A DNA stretch of 31,482 nucleotides from the NCBI GenBank assembly GCA_030147905.1, contig JASBUM010000087.1:1-31482 (forward strand), given 5' to 3'. A program made the position numbers and the translations under genes. The stretch is from Acidimangrovimonas sp. (lineage in GTDB: Bacteria > Pseudomonadota > Alphaproteobacteria > Rhodobacterales > Rhodobacteraceae). Positions within the stretch are counted from its first letter, which is position 1, and the number at the start of each line of letters is the position of its first letter. Positions 7,808 through 16,021 of this stretch are shown piece after piece. The notes beneath the pieces are model-generated. The model searched no databases and was not told where the DNA came from. It saw nothing but the letters and a program-made list of their open reading frames with translations.

Positions 7808-8626
7808 ATGATGGCGCAATGGCTTGACGAAGGCATGCTGAAGGCCGGCGGCGGGGCACTGGAATACGCCTGTTTCGGCCCGCCGCCGGCGCAGGCGCCG
7901 ACGCTGGTGCTGCTGCACGAGGGGCTCGGTTCGGCCCGGCTGTGGCGCGATTTCCCCGCCCGGCTCGCTGCGGCGACGGGCTTTGGCGTGCTGGCCTATT
8001 CGCGGGCGGGCTACGGCGGCTCGGACCCCGCGGCGCTGCCTCGCCCGCTTGACTACATGACACGCGAGGCCATGGACGTCCTGCCGGGGGTTCTGGATGC
8101 GATAGGCTTTCGCCGCGGCGTGCTGATGGGCCATTCCGACGGCGCCACCATTGCCGCGATCCATGCCGGCAGCATCGCCGACCGCCGGGTGCGGGGGCTG
8201 GTGTTGATGGCGCCGCATTTCTTCACCGAGCCGATGGGACTGGCGGCCATCGCCCGCGCGCGCGATGCCTATGAGACCGGCGATCTGCGCCGACGCATGG
8301 CGCGCCATCATCGCGATCCCGACAACGCCTTCCGCGGCTGGAACGATGCATGGCTGGCCCCCGGCTTCCGGCAATGGAACGTCGAGGAGGTGATCGACTA
8401 TATCCGGGTGCCGGTGCTGGCGGTGCAGGGCAGGGGGGATGAATACGGCACACTCGCGCAGATCCGTGCCTTGCAGGATCGCGCCCATGCACCGGTCGAT
8501 ACGCTGATCCTCGATGATTGCCGCCATGCGCCGCACCGCGATTGCGGCCCGCGCGTGGTCGCTGAAATCACGGATTTCTGCGCCCGGCTCGAACGGATAG
8601 AGGCCGCAAGGCCTGCAACGGCATGA
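7808..8626 (+). CDS. Alpha/beta hydrolase of the benzoate cluster
   Basis: 272 residues, intact. The fold's landmarks are present: LLHEGLGSARLW (oxyanion region), nucleophile elbow GHSDG, acid region VQGRGDE and the late histidine in DDCRHAPHRD. It has no signal peptide, so it should be cytoplasmic. ATG 7808 overlaps the ligase stop (ATGA), showing it belonged to the same operon. Alpha/beta hydrolases of this type often accompany box genes and may hydrolyse CoA esters or ring-cleavage products; the substrate here is not known. It is the only undamaged gene left in the benzoate group, and its partners look inactive. Confidence 0.85.
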   Translation: MMAQWLDEGMLKAGGGALEYACFGPPPAQAPTLVLLHEGLGSARLWRDFPARLAAATGFGVLAYSRAGYGGSDPAALPRPLDYMTREAMDVLPGVLDAIGFRRGVLMGHSDGATIAAIHAGSIADRRVRGLVLMAPHFFTEPMGLAAIARARDAYETGDLRRRMARHHRDPDNAFRGWNDAWLAPGFRQWNVEEVIDYIRVPVLAVQGRGDEYGTLAQIRALQDRAHAPVDTLILDDCRHAPHRDCGPRVVAEITDFCARLERIEAARPATA

Positions 8627-8957
8627 CGGCGCGGAACCGGCGGCCACGCCGGCCTTCGGTGCGGGGCTGCATTATCTGTACGCGGGCTATTGCTGGGAGG
8701 CCCATGAGGTGCCGGAGCCGGTCTGGATGGCCCTGCCACTCGGATCGGGCGAGCGGCTGTTCGTCCAGGGCCTGATCCAGCTTGCCAACGGCTTTCTCAA
8801 GCTGCGGATGGGCCGGCCGAGGGCGGCGCGGCGTCTGTGCGCGATGGCGCGGGATCCGATGATGCGGGCGGGGCCGGCGGCGACCATGGGCCTGCCGCCC
8901 GCGGAGATCGTAGGCATGGTCGATTCTCCCATGCGCGCCATGGAGCGGGAAATATAA
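8623..8957 (+). pseudogene. DUF309 family protein with a damaged start
   Basis: From about 8652 the frame ending at 8957 reads AFGAGLHYLYAGYCWEAHE, then VPEPVWMALP and VQGLIQLANGFLKLRMGRP, a clear DUF309 signature (WEAHE and QGLIQLA). No ATG begins that frame; it opens only at 8601. The expected start, ATG 8623, overlaps the hydrolase stop (ATGA) but lies in another frame, so a one-base indel between about 8626 and 8655 is likely. A GTG at 8709 would remove the WEAHE motif. Small DUF309 proteins are seen in box-type clusters; function unknown. Confidence 0.65.
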
Positions 8958-8958
8958 T

Positions 8959-8998
8959 GCGCATATTGAGCAAACGACTTTTCAAGTCAATATAGCGC
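8959..8998. repeat. Imperfect inverted repeat after the DUF309 gene
   Basis: GCGCATATTGA (8959-8969) faces TCAATATAGCGC (8987-8998) with one unpaired base; inside, GACTT (8976-8980) faces AAGTC (8984-8988). It may act as a transcript end or an operator in front of boxC. There is no T-run. Confidence 0.45.
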
Positions 8999-9021
8999 GT
9001 TGTTATTAATGAACTTATTAT

Positions 9022-9033
9022 ATGATATATCAT
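9022..9033. promoter_or_regulatory. Perfect 12-bp palindrome upstream of boxC
   Basis: ATGATATATCAT lies in an AT-rich stretch 70 bases before the boxC start, between the GC-rich coding regions. Its position suits an operator or promoter element, but no regulator gene for it is left in the window. Confidence 0.4.
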
Positions 9034-9102
9034 GCACTTGCGAATTCACTTGCCGAAACCGGGGGGGCAGCCTGATCCGCAGCCGCGCCGAGGCAGCACG
9101 CC

Positions 9103-10130
9103 ATGACCAAATGGATCGACTTTCGTACCGCCCCGTCCCGATACCGGCACTGGCAGGTCGCGCATGACGGGCCGGTCGCCACCGTGGCCATGGATGTCGA
9201 CGAGGAGGGCGGCCTGTTCGAAGGTTGTCAGCGCAAGGTCAACTCCTACGACCTCGGGGTGGACATCGAGCTTGCCGATATCGTCCAGCGGATGCGCTTC
9301 GAGCATCCGGAAGTGAAGGTCGTGGTGATGAAATCGGGCAAGGAACGGGTCTTTTGCGCCGGCGCGAACATCCGCATGCTGGGCGCGGCGGCCCACAGTC
9401 ACAAGGCAGAATTTCTGCAAGCTCACCAACGAGACGCGCAATGCCCATGAGGCCGCCGAGGAGGATTCCGGCCAGACATACATCACGGCGGTCAAGGGCG
9501 CCTGCGCCGGTGGCGGCTATGAGCCGGCTTTGGCGTGCAACCACATCATGCTGACCGACGACGGCAATTCGGCGGTCGGCCTGCCGGAGGTGCCGCTGCT
9601 GGCCGTGCTTCCGGGCACCGGCGGGCTGACGCGGGTGACCGACAAGCGCAAGCTGCGCCGCGACCGGGCCGATATCTTCTGTTCCATGGAAGAGGGCGTG
9701 AAGGGGCCGCGCGCCCGCGACCGGGGTCTGGTGGATGAACTGGTGCCGAACGCGCAATTCGACGAGGTTGTGATGGAGCGCGCGCGAATTTGCCGGCCGA
9801 GCGGCCAAGCCCGCCGGCGTCCGTGGTATCGCCCTCGCCCCGATCGGGCGCGGTGTCGCCGCCGATGGCTCCCGGGCCTTTGATTTGCTCGAGGTGCGCG
9901 TCGACCGCGCCCTGCACCGCGCTGAGATCACGCCGCACGGACCGACGGCCGAACCCCCCGCCGACATGGCCGCCCGCCATGCCCGGGGCTGCGAGGCCTA
10001 TCTGCTGAAGCTGTGCCGCGAGCTCGAGCATGCGATCCGTCACCCGCGCTTCAACGAGACCGGGCTGGGTCTGTGGATCCTCCGCAGCCCAGGGGGACCC
10101 GGCGCGTCTGCTGGCGCGTGAGCGGCTGCT
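9103..10130 (+). pseudogene. boxC: Benzoyl-CoA-dihydrodiol lyase (BoxC), frameshifted and truncated
   Basis: The start at ATG 9103 matches BoxC closely: DFRTAPSRYRHWQVAHDGPV, NSYDLGVDIELAD and the crotonase-type SGKERVFCAGANIRMLG. A one-base insertion in the T-run near 9412 moves the match to a second frame (KLTNETRN, then SAVGLPEVPLLAVLPGTGG and VTDKRKLRRDRADIFC). A second indel in the GCGCGCG run near 9780 and a third near 10085 move it again (RFNETGLGLWILRS, then GDPARLLARERLL). The match stops where the IS21 element begins, about half-way through a roughly 550-residue protein. BoxC would cleave the epoxide/dihydrodiol ring of benzoyl-CoA. No boxA or boxB is present, so the pathway is dead here. 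Confidence 0.88.
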
Positions 10131-10140
10131 GTGCCAGCGG

Positions 10141-10182
10141 CGGAGTAAAATTGGGCCACGCGGCGGCGCAAAATTAGGCCAC
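10141..10182 (+). repeat. Left-end double terminal repeats of the IS21 element
   Basis: Two related 19-bp units, CGGAGTAAAATTGGGCCAC (10141-10159) and CGGCGCAAAATTAGGCCAC (10164-10182), are the transposase-binding repeats at the left end. Confidence 0.75.
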
Positions 10183-10297
10183 TTTGGCGTGGGCCCTACA
10201 GGTGCCACGAGGTGGCGGCCAGTCAGCCGCGCTTACCGGATAGCTGGCGGTCGACTGGTCGCCTTGGCCCAGCAGCGCCAAGTCTGGTCTTGTCGGA

Positions 10298-11061
10298 TCA
10301 GGCGCTGTCGTTTGCTCTGCGCGCGCGGCTCTGGGCCAGACGGTAGCTCTCGCCATTCATCTCAAGGATGTCGACGCGGTGGGTCAGGCGGTCGAGGAGC
10401 GCGCCGGTCAGCCGCTCGGTGCCGAATGTCTCGGTCCATTCGTCGAAGGGCAGATTGCTGGTGATCAGCGTGGCCCCGCGCTCGTAACGCTGGGAGATCA
10501 TCTCGAAGAGAATCTCGGCCCCGGTCTTGGACAGGGGCACGAACCCGAGTTCATCGATGATCAGCAGTTTGACAGCCGCCATTTGCTTCTGGACACGCAG
10601 GAGCCGACGTTCGTCGCGCGCCTCCATCAGCTCGTTGACCAACGCGGCGGCGGTGGTGAAGCTGACCGACATGCCCTTTTGGCAGGCCGCCGCCCCAGGC
10701 CCAAGGCGACGTGCGTCTTGCCGGTTCCGCTTGGGCCGAGGGCGACCACGTTCTCACGTCGGTCGACCCATTCGCAGCGGGCCAGTTCCAGCACCTGCAT
10801 CTTGTTCAGCTTGGGGATCGCCTTGAAGTCGAAGCTGTCCAGGCTCTTGGTGGCTGGGAACTTCGCGGCCTTGATACGGCGCTCGACCATTCGTCGTTCG
10901 CGGTCGATCAACTCCAACTCGACCAGGCAGGTCAGGAACTGGACATGGTCCATCCCCTCCGCGGCACATTGGCGGGCCTGCTTCTCGTATTCCCGCAGGA
11001 AGGTGGGCAGCTTCAGGGTCTTCAGGTGGTGGGCAAGTAGGATCTGTGGGGCTTCTGTCAT
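10298..11061 (-). pseudogene. istB: IstB helper ATPase of the IS21 element, frameshifted
   Basis: Starts at ATG 11061, overlapping the istA stop (ATGA). The first part reads MTEAPQILLAHHLKTLKLP and reaches the Walker A motif GPSGTGKTH. About ten codons later (around 10690) one base is missing, and the sequence continues in another frame from KGMSVSFTTAAALVNELMEA through LLIIDELGFVP (Walker B) and TLITSNLPFDEW to the end. IstB is the AAA+ ATPase that assists target choice by IstA. Apart from the single-base deletion the protein is complete, so the damage is recent. Confidence 0.85.
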
Positions 11062-11392
11062 TCTGCCGCCTCCGTCATCAGGGCCATCTAGCTGGCAGCC
11101 GAGGTTGTCTCGACATTTGCCCGCGGCAGATAGGGGTAGACATCGAGGTCGAGCCTGGGGGGGCCGCTTCTCGACCTGACAGAGCAGGAGGTGCTTCACG
11201 GCGTCGAAGCCGACGGCGCCCAGCTGCAGGGCCTTCTTTACGGCAGCGTGCAGGTCATCCATGTCGAAGACCTCGAGCAGGCGCAGCACCTGCACATACT
11301 CGCGGCGCCCCATCTTCAGCATGCGCGCCTCCATCAGGCGGCGCAGGGTGCGGAACTCTTCGGGCAAGTCCCATTCTGCCAACGGCGCGGCG

Positions 11393-11432
11393 TTTGCCAT
11401 CGGGCTCGAACCGATGGCGCCTCGATGGCTCA
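11393..11432 (-). repeat. Hairpin insert element, copy B (in istA)
   Basis: On the minus strand: GAGCCATCGAGGC, loop GCCATCGGTTCGA, then GCCCGATGGCAAA. The stem GCCATCG-A-GGC pairs with GCC-CGATGGC, ten pairs with one bulged base. Sense orientation relative to istA. Removing 38 bases rejoins SLE to NAAPLAEW. Confidence 0.8.
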
Positions 11433-11889
11433 CTCCAGGGAATTGATCTTGCGCTCGATCAGCGGAAGGTAGTGGACCGGATCGAAGATCATGTCCTCGC
11501 GGTCGTAGCAGCGCGGGTGCTGGGCGATCACCTCCCCCCGACAGCCGATCACGACCCGGTCGACATAGCCGCGAACCCAGACATCCTGATGACCATAGGC
11601 GATAGGGACGGAGTAATCGTTGGTGTCATACCGTACGAGCGACTGGGAGCTGACCCGGCCACCCGCCTGATCGCAGGCTTCGAATGGGGCGGCTGGCAGA
11701 GGGCTCATCACGGCCAGATCGCGCTTCAGTCTTTCGCCGATCGTCTCTTTGTGGCCGCGAAGGATGTGGCCCTGCCGCCCGCGGCACCGGGCTTCGAGAT
11801 CGGCGTTGAAGGCGTCCCAACTGGGGAAGCGGGGGATCGGCACCATGTGGTTCCGGCGGGCGTAACCAACCATCCCCTCAACATTGCCG

Positions 11890-11930
11890 TTCGCCATTGG
11901 GCTCGAACCAATGGCGCCTTCAATGGCTCA
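11890..11930 (-). repeat. Hairpin insert element, copy A (in istA)
   Basis: On the minus strand: GAGCCATTGAAGGC, loop GCCATTGGTTCGA, then GCCCAATGGCGAA. The stem GCCATTG-AA-GGC pairs with GCC-CAATGGC, ten pairs with a two-base bulge. Sense orientation in istA; it introduces TGA. Removing 39 bases rejoins KGNE to NGNVEG. Confidence 0.82.
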
Positions 11931-12667
11931 CTCGTTGCCCTTGCCCGGTCGCCCATAGCGGTCCCGGAACAGGTAATGCGATTGCAGCGCGCTGAACAGC
12001 GTGGCGCGGATGCGCGTGCCGTCCGGTTGGATCTTCGAGACCAGGCAGCGGTCGTTGTCGTAGAAAACCGACTGCGGCACCCCGTCGAAGAAGGCGAAGG
12101 CATGAACATGGCCGTCCATCCACGCCTCCGCCGTCGCCGCAGGATAGGCCCGGACGAAATAGGCATCGCTGTGCGGCAGGTCTATGACGAAGAAGTGGGC
12201 CTTTTGCTCAACCCCAGCGATGATGACGACGGCTTCGCCAAAATCCGCCTGCGCATCTCCGGGCGGATGTGCCAGGGGCACAAACATCTCCTGGCCGCGA
12301 CGCTCACGCTCATGCACGTAATCCTTGATGATCGTATAGCCGCCGGTGAACCCATGCTCGGCCTGAAGCCGTTCGAATATCCGCTTGGCCGTGTGGCGCT
12401 GCTTGCGATGCACGGCCTTGTCGGCCTCAAGCCAGGCGTCGATGATCTCGGTGAACCCGTCCAGATTCGGACGCTTGATCGGCTGCTCACGCCGGTAGCC
12501 AGGCGGCACCGAGAACGCCAACATCTTCTCAACCGTCCCCCGCGATATGTTGAAATGCCGCGCCGCCGCCCGCGCGCTCATGCCCTCCGAACACGCAAGA
12601 CGGACCTTCTTGTAAAGTTCCACGGTGTAGATTTCCCCGCCCTCCCTGCCGATGCAAGAAGGGAAAA

Positions 12668-12733
12668 GTGGCAGGATTTTACTCTGCCCGCAGCTGGACT
12701 ATTCCGCCGCCACCGTGGCCTAATTTTGCACCG
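12668..12733 (-). repeat. Right-end double terminal repeats of the IS21 element
   Basis: On the minus strand, CGGTGCAAAATTAGGCCAC (12733 to 12715) and CAGAGTAAAATCCTGCCAC (12686 to 12668) mirror the left-end pair. They lie between the istA start and the element end. Confidence 0.75.
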
Positions 12734-12743
12734 CCGTTCTCAC

Positions 12744-13118
12744 TCGCTCCGAAACATTGCATCAAACTGGCAGGAGATAGTGAAACGGTCACGGCCCGTC
12801 GCTTCGTGAACCTGATTTGTGGACCGGCACGGCGATCGCCGAAGTCTTGGGGCCCTTGAGGACGAAGCGTGCGGAAACCCATCGGGGCACGCGGCGACGA
12901 CGTATCGGGCGGCGTCAGGAAGCCGGATATACGCCAGCAATCGTGACGCTCGACCCAGAACCAGCCAGACCGTTGCAATCAGGTGGGGTCCATATACATC
13001 CACAAATGACGGCAACCTTCTCATGAAGGGACTTCATGCTGCCATTGAGCCGGACGGATAGTGCTCCTGGCCGGGGAAAGACGAACTCGCATTCGGGTGA
13101 CGGTGCCCGCCGATACGG
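12744..13118. other. 375 bp of unassigned sequence after the IS21 element
   Basis: Frames on both strands are open for 60-100 codons, but none resembles a family I know and none has a good start region. It does not continue boxC. It is probably the remnant of whatever stood next to the element before deletions. Confidence 0.4.
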
Positions 13119-13430
13119 TCAACCCAGCGGAGAGAATGCCGCCGGCTGCAGAAAGATGCTCTCCTGATGCACGAGATAGGGCAGGATCTTCGGGACGAAG
13201 GCTTGCCATTCGGGGTCAGCGCCGAGCTTGACCCGCTGGGCGCTCCGATGGCCGTAATCCTCATAGGCCCACAGAAAGGTTGCGGCGTTCAGTACGCCGC
13301 TGTCGCTGAGCCAGCATCCTTCGAGCTTGGCATAGCGTCTGATGATGTGAAGCCCTTCCGCCTCGTAGAGCTTGAGAAACTCAGGTGCTTTGCCGGGGGT
13401 GATCCGGTAGGTTCTTTGTTCGTAGATCAT
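13119..13430 (-). CDS. NIPSNAP family protein
   Basis: 103 residues from ATG 13430, beginning MIYEQRTYRITPGKAPEFLK, the standard NIPSNAP opening, and continuing with RRYAKLEGCWLSDSGVLN and FVPKILPYLVHQES. The frame stays open upstream of 13430, but the family start is here. These small ferredoxin-like (alpha+beta barrel) proteins often sit in catabolic clusters; their biochemical role is not settled. It is divergent from the TetR gene, with about 245 bases between, so both may share control with the transporter/hydroxylase operon that follows. Confidence 0.85.
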   Translation of the reverse strand: MIYEQRTYRITPGKAPEFLKLYEAEGLHIIRRYAKLEGCWLSDSGVLNAATFLWAYEDYGHRSAQRVKLGADPEWQAFVPKILPYLVHQESIFLQPAAFSPLG

Positions 13431-13478
13431 GGTTTCCGTGACATTGATGCTGGTTAGCGCCCTGACCACAGCGGTGGA

Positions 13479-13502
13479 CCGGCGGGGAGAACGGTACGCC
13501 GG
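13479..13502. promoter_or_regulatory. Inverted repeat in the NIPSNAP-TetR divergent region
   Basis: CCGGCG (13479-13484) faces CGCCGG (13497-13502) around a 12-bp spacer, about 50-70 bases upstream of the NIPSNAP start. It could be an operator for the divergent regulator; GC-rich repeats also arise by chance in this genome. Confidence 0.3.
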
Positions 13503-13625
13503 GTTTTGGCGGGCTTGCAATCGGTAAGTCTTCAGATGAGGATATCCGCTTTACAGATAGCAGTTGCGAGAGGGGCGACAGCGGGTAATACGGGTGCCGG
13601 CGCAGGGAGGTGCGTCCATCAAGGG

Positions 13626-13637
13626 GGACGATCGTCC
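13626..13637. promoter_or_regulatory. Perfect palindrome just upstream of the TetR gene
   Basis: GGACGATCGTCC is a perfect 12-bp palindrome 39 bases before the regulator's start codon, a usual place for an autoregulatory TetR operator. Binding is inferred from position alone. Confidence 0.4.
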
Positions 13638-13675
13638 GGACCTCTCGGTTCGAGCGAGCTGAACGAGGTAGTGAC

Positions 13676-14368
13676 GTGCAAGCAAAATCGGAAGCCCTGC
13701 GAAGCAAAAGCGACGGGCGGAAGGCCCCGGCCAATTCCAAGAAGACCGGCACCAGCCGTCTGCCCTACAAGGAGCGGCGCGCTCAAATCCTCGATGTTGC
13801 GACGGAGTTCTTTGCCGAGAACGGGTTGACGGCACAAACCCGTCAACTGGCAGATCGGTGCGGGATTTCCCAGCGCCTTCTGTACCGGTTTTTCTCGACC
13901 AAGGAGGACCTCGTCAAAGAGGTCTACCACCAGGAAATCCTGGGTGCCTTCAAGGCGGTATGGTTCGTCAACCTTCAAGACCGCACGCGCCCGATGGTCG
14001 ACCGCCTCGAGCGGTTCTACGTTGATTATCTGGCCGGTACGCTGACCAGAAAATGGTTGCGCCTGTTTCTCTATGCGTCGCTTGCCGAGGCCAACATGGC
14101 GCCGGACTATATCTCTGCGATCATCACCCAATTGCTTGAAGTCATCATGCGGGAAACCGCTGCCGAGAAGGGCACAACCCTTCCAGACAACAGCCCCGCG
14201 CTGCACGAGATGGGTTGGACGCTGCATGGTGCCATCTCGCATTACGCGATCCGTCGCCACCTTTACCGCAGCAGTCAGAGCCTACCCGAATCACTGGTAG
14301 TTGCCATGCATGTACGCATGTTCCTGGCGGGGTTCGAGGACATGCTGACGGTTTATCGCGCGGCCTGA
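13676..14368 (+). CDS. TetR/AcrR family transcriptional regulator
   Basis: 230 residues starting at GTG 13676, chosen because GAGGTAG lies seven bases upstream; the longer frame from 13610 has no such site. A basic leader (about 1-35) precedes the DNA-binding domain: RRAQILDVATEFFAENG, then the helix-turn-helix TRQLADRCGISQRLLYRFF (about 55-73) with the family's typical YRFFSTKEDL. The C-terminal half is a helical ligand domain of unknown specificity. It lies 241 bases before the ABC/hydroxylase operon in the same direction and divergent from the NIPSNAP gene. It is the obvious candidate regulator of that catabolic set, perhaps responding to the transported compound. Confidence 0.88.
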   Translation: MQAKSEALRSKSDGRKAPANSKKTGTSRLPYKERRAQILDVATEFFAENGLTAQTRQLADRCGISQRLLYRFFSTKEDLVKEVYHQEILGAFKAVWFVNLQDRTRPMVDRLERFYVDYLAGTLTRKWLRLFLYASLAEANMAPDYISAIITQLLEVIMRETAAEKGTTLPDNSPALHEMGWTLHGAISHYAIRRHLYRSSQSLPESLVVAMHVRMFLAGFEDMLTVYRAA

Positions 14369-14477
14369 ATCGGGCTCAAACAACCTCCGGTCCGTCTGCC
14401 GGGCGCGGTATCCGTGGGATGTCGCGCCAAATTTTTGTGCGAAATTTTTACGCTATCGGCAATTTTGTTGATCAGTT

Positions 14478-14497
14478 AAGTCGTCAGTTGACGACTT
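14478..14497. promoter_or_regulatory. Perfect inverted repeat (operator candidate) before the ABC operon
   Basis: AAGTCGTC (14478-14485) and GACGACTT (14490-14497) form 8-bp arms around AGTT, 112 bases upstream of the binding-protein start. The surrounding DNA is AT-rich (two AAATTTTT runs at 14427-14451), as in a promoter. Arm length and symmetry suit a dimeric regulator such as the neighbouring TetR protein. Confidence 0.6.
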
Positions 14498-14609
14498 TAT
14501 GATTCGTCCATAGCGTAGATCTCCGGAATGTGAACCACAGGGAAGGTGTCGTTGCGGGCGGGCTTTGCGGACGTCGGGGCGGTGTCGGGACACGGAAAGG
14601 AATTCCAAG

Positions 14610-15941
14610 ATGCTGAAGGACAAGAAGACAGGGGTAGGCCGGCGCGAATTTCTGCGCATCTCTGCCGCGGGCGGGGCGGCCATGATGGCGCCGGGCTTGC
14701 TGCGGCCGGCGATGGCAGGGATTGTCCCGCTGACGATGCATACCTGGTCGGCGGCGGTGACCGAGGTTCAGAACCATCTCGCGGCCTTCACCAAGGAGAC
14801 CGGCATTCCCGTGACCTACGGCAACTCGCCTTGGGCGCAGTACCGCGAGACCATGGTGACGAAGTTCGTGGGTGGCGCGCCGCTCGACGTGCTGTGGGTG
14901 TCGGATTCCTGGCTGCCGGAATGGGCCGAGTCGGGCTGGATCGCCCCGGTCAACGGCTTTCCCGAGCTGATGAAATACGACTCGGATGCAGAAACCTTCT
15001 GCAACGATTCGATGACCTACAAGGGCAAGCAGTACGGCCTGACCTACTACACCGACTACATGGGCTTCTTCTACGACGAGGACAAGCTGAAGGCCGCCGG
15101 CTTCTCGGCGCCGCCATCCAGCTGGGACGAAGTGGTCGAGCAGTCGCTGGTGATGAAGGAGAAGGGCATCTCGGACTTCCCGATGATGCTGGCCATGGCG
15201 CAGGAAAGCTGGCTGATCGAGTTCATCTCGACCCTGGTGTTCTCGCATGGCGGGCACCTGACCAACGAGGCCGGTGACGCGCAGATGCAGGATCCGAAGG
15301 CCGGCGCGGTCGAGGCACTGCGATGGGTCGTCGATGCGGTCAACAAGCACAAGATCATCTCACGCTCCTGCGTCGAGACCGGCGAACTGGCCGGGCTGAA
15401 GGCCTTCTCCGCCGGCAACCACGCCTTCGCGATGCTGCCGAAGTACCGGCTGCGCGTGCTGAACGATCCCAAGCAGTCGCAGATTGCCGGCAAGGTGAAG
15501 CAGGCGCTGGTCCCGATGGGCAAGAACGGCTCGCATGCCACTGTCGGTTGGATGCGCTTTCACGCCATGTCGGCGCAGGCCGCCAAGGACAAGACCCGCG
15601 CCGCAGAGGCCGCCAAGCTGATCGAGTGGTTCGGCGGCAAGAGCAACGGCGCCTACACCTTCCAGAAGGAGCTGTTCCTCGACATCGGCGCGGGCTTCGG
15701 GGTGAAGCCGCTGTTCGACGACCCCGACATCCAGAAAGCCTACAACGAGTATGGCGACGTCAAGATGATCCAGGCCCAGCAGGCGCTGGCGCGCAAGAAA
15801 GACATCGTCACCGCCTGGTTCGGCGAGTGGGACGCGACCAATGGCGCCGCCTGGCAGTCGGCGATCCTGCAGAAGGCCAGCGTGGCGGCGACGCTGAAGA
15901 CCGCGGCCGACAGCTGGAACAAGCTCAAGAACGACTACTGA
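14610..15941 (+). CDS. ABC transporter substrate-binding protein, family 1, Tat-exported
   Basis: 443 residues from ATG 14610, with an AAAGGA ribosome site upstream. The N-terminus has a twin-arginine signal (GRREFLRIS, residues 10-18, then a hydrophobic stretch and AMA cleavage near residue 36), so the protein is exported folded. The mature part is a family 1 (sugar/glycerol-3-phosphate type) binding protein: MHTWSAAVTEVQNHLAAF, DVLWVSDSWLPEWAESGWI, YYTDYMGFFYDEDKL. It delivers ligand to the two permeases encoded next. The ligand is unknown; sharing an operon with a molybdenum hydroxylase suggests something other than an ordinary sugar. A stem-loop directly after the gene may protect its transcript, giving more binding protein than permease. 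Confidence 0.9.
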   Translation: MLKDKKTGVGRREFLRISAAGGAAMMAPGLLRPAMAGIVPLTMHTWSAAVTEVQNHLAAFTKETGIPVTYGNSPWAQYRETMVTKFVGGAPLDVLWVSDSWLPEWAESGWIAPVNGFPELMKYDSDAETFCNDSMTYKGKQYGLTYYTDYMGFFYDEDKLKAAGFSAPPSSWDEVVEQSLVMKEKGISDFPMMLAMAQESWLIEFISTLVFSHGGHLTNEAGDAQMQDPKAGAVEALRWVVDAVNKHKIISRSCVETGELAGLKAFSAGNHAFAMLPKYRLRVLNDPKQSQIAGKVKQALVPMGKNGSHATVGWMRFHAMSAQAAKDKTRAAEAAKLIEWFGGKSNGAYTFQKELFLDIGAGFGVKPLFDDPDIQKAYNEYGDVKMIQAQQALARKKDIVTAWFGEWDATNGAAWQSAILQKASVAATLKTAADSWNKLKNDY

Positions 15942-15947
15942 GCCCAT

Positions 15948-15975
15948 CTGGCGGTGGGTTTCGGTCCTCCGCCAG
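15948..15975 (+). terminator. Stem-loop between binding protein and permease genes
   Basis: CTGGCGG (15948-15954) pairs with CCGCCAG (15969-15975) around a 14-nt loop, six bases after the stop. There is no T-run, so partial termination or 3'-end protection of the binding-protein transcript is more likely than full termination, a usual arrangement in ABC operons. Confidence 0.5.
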
Positions 15976-16021
15976 TTCATTATCGCCCGAAACGGAACCT
16001 CATGAAACGGAGATTGCGGCG

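Larger units (their letters stand above)
6232..7811 (+). pseudogene. bclA: Benzoate-CoA ligase, frameshifted and with a damaged ATP-binding motif
   Basis: The N-terminal 440 or so residues match benzoate-CoA ligases of the acyl-CoA synthetase family: NAAAWFIDRHVAEGR, EERAAMFVLDQIEFPVVFWGALKA, GEALP, EMLHIFLSN and RTDDMFKVSGMWVSPFEIE are all there. Near 7562-7577 an 8-bp near-tandem duplication shifts the frame. The rest (SILEAAVVARRD to the catalytic-lysine block PKTATGKIRR) continues in another frame to TGA 7809-7811. The adenylation P-loop-like motif, normally close to YSSGSTGRPKGV, reads YSSGWIGLPNGV, so several key residues including the lysine are changed. The enzyme would have made benzoyl-CoA for the aerobic box pathway; boxC remains lie downstream. 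It is very unlikely to be active. Confidence 0.85.
11058..12623 (-). pseudogene. istA: IstA transposase of the IS21 element, interrupted by two hairpin inserts
   Basis: Starts at ATG 12623 with the HTH region SARAAARHFNISRGTVEKML; the integrase core follows, with QADFGEA and YDND carrying the first two acidic residues. At 11890-11930 a hairpin insert with a stop splits GKGNE from NGNVEG, where the third acidic residue lies. A second insert at 11393-11432 splits NSLE from NAAPLAEWDLPEEF. Further on, an extra base in the 7-base C/G run at 11157-11163 shifts the frame, and a TAC-to-TAG type change gives a stop ten codons before the end (AAS-stop-MALMTEAAE). The rest follows family sequence closely. 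Four separate lesions make it inactive. Confidence 0.87.
10131..12743 (-). mobile_element. IS21-family insertion sequence (decayed)
   Basis: About 2.6 kb. The outer ends GTG(N4)CGGCGG(N)G(Y)AAAATT(R)GGCCAC align over 29 bases, at 10131-10159 on the left and 12715-12743 on the right (inverted). Each end has a second, inner copy of the repeat, as is usual for IS21. Inside are istA and istB, both on the minus strand and both broken. I see no clear target duplication. The left flank is boxC but the right flank is not the rest of boxC, so adjoining DNA has been lost or rearranged. Confidence 0.85.

Noticed and set aside
11890..11930. tRNA T-arm: ATTGG-TTCGAGC-CCAAT looks exactly like a T stem and loop
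   Set aside because: No acceptor, D or anticodon arms accompany it, and copies D-F break the 5-bp stem/7-nt loop pattern. The larger stem with the 13-nt loop is kept in all six copies.
10124..12750. Target-site duplication flanking the IS21 element
   Set aside because: The bases next to the two ends (GGCTGCT on the left, TCGCTCC on the right) do not match over the 4-8 bp expected.
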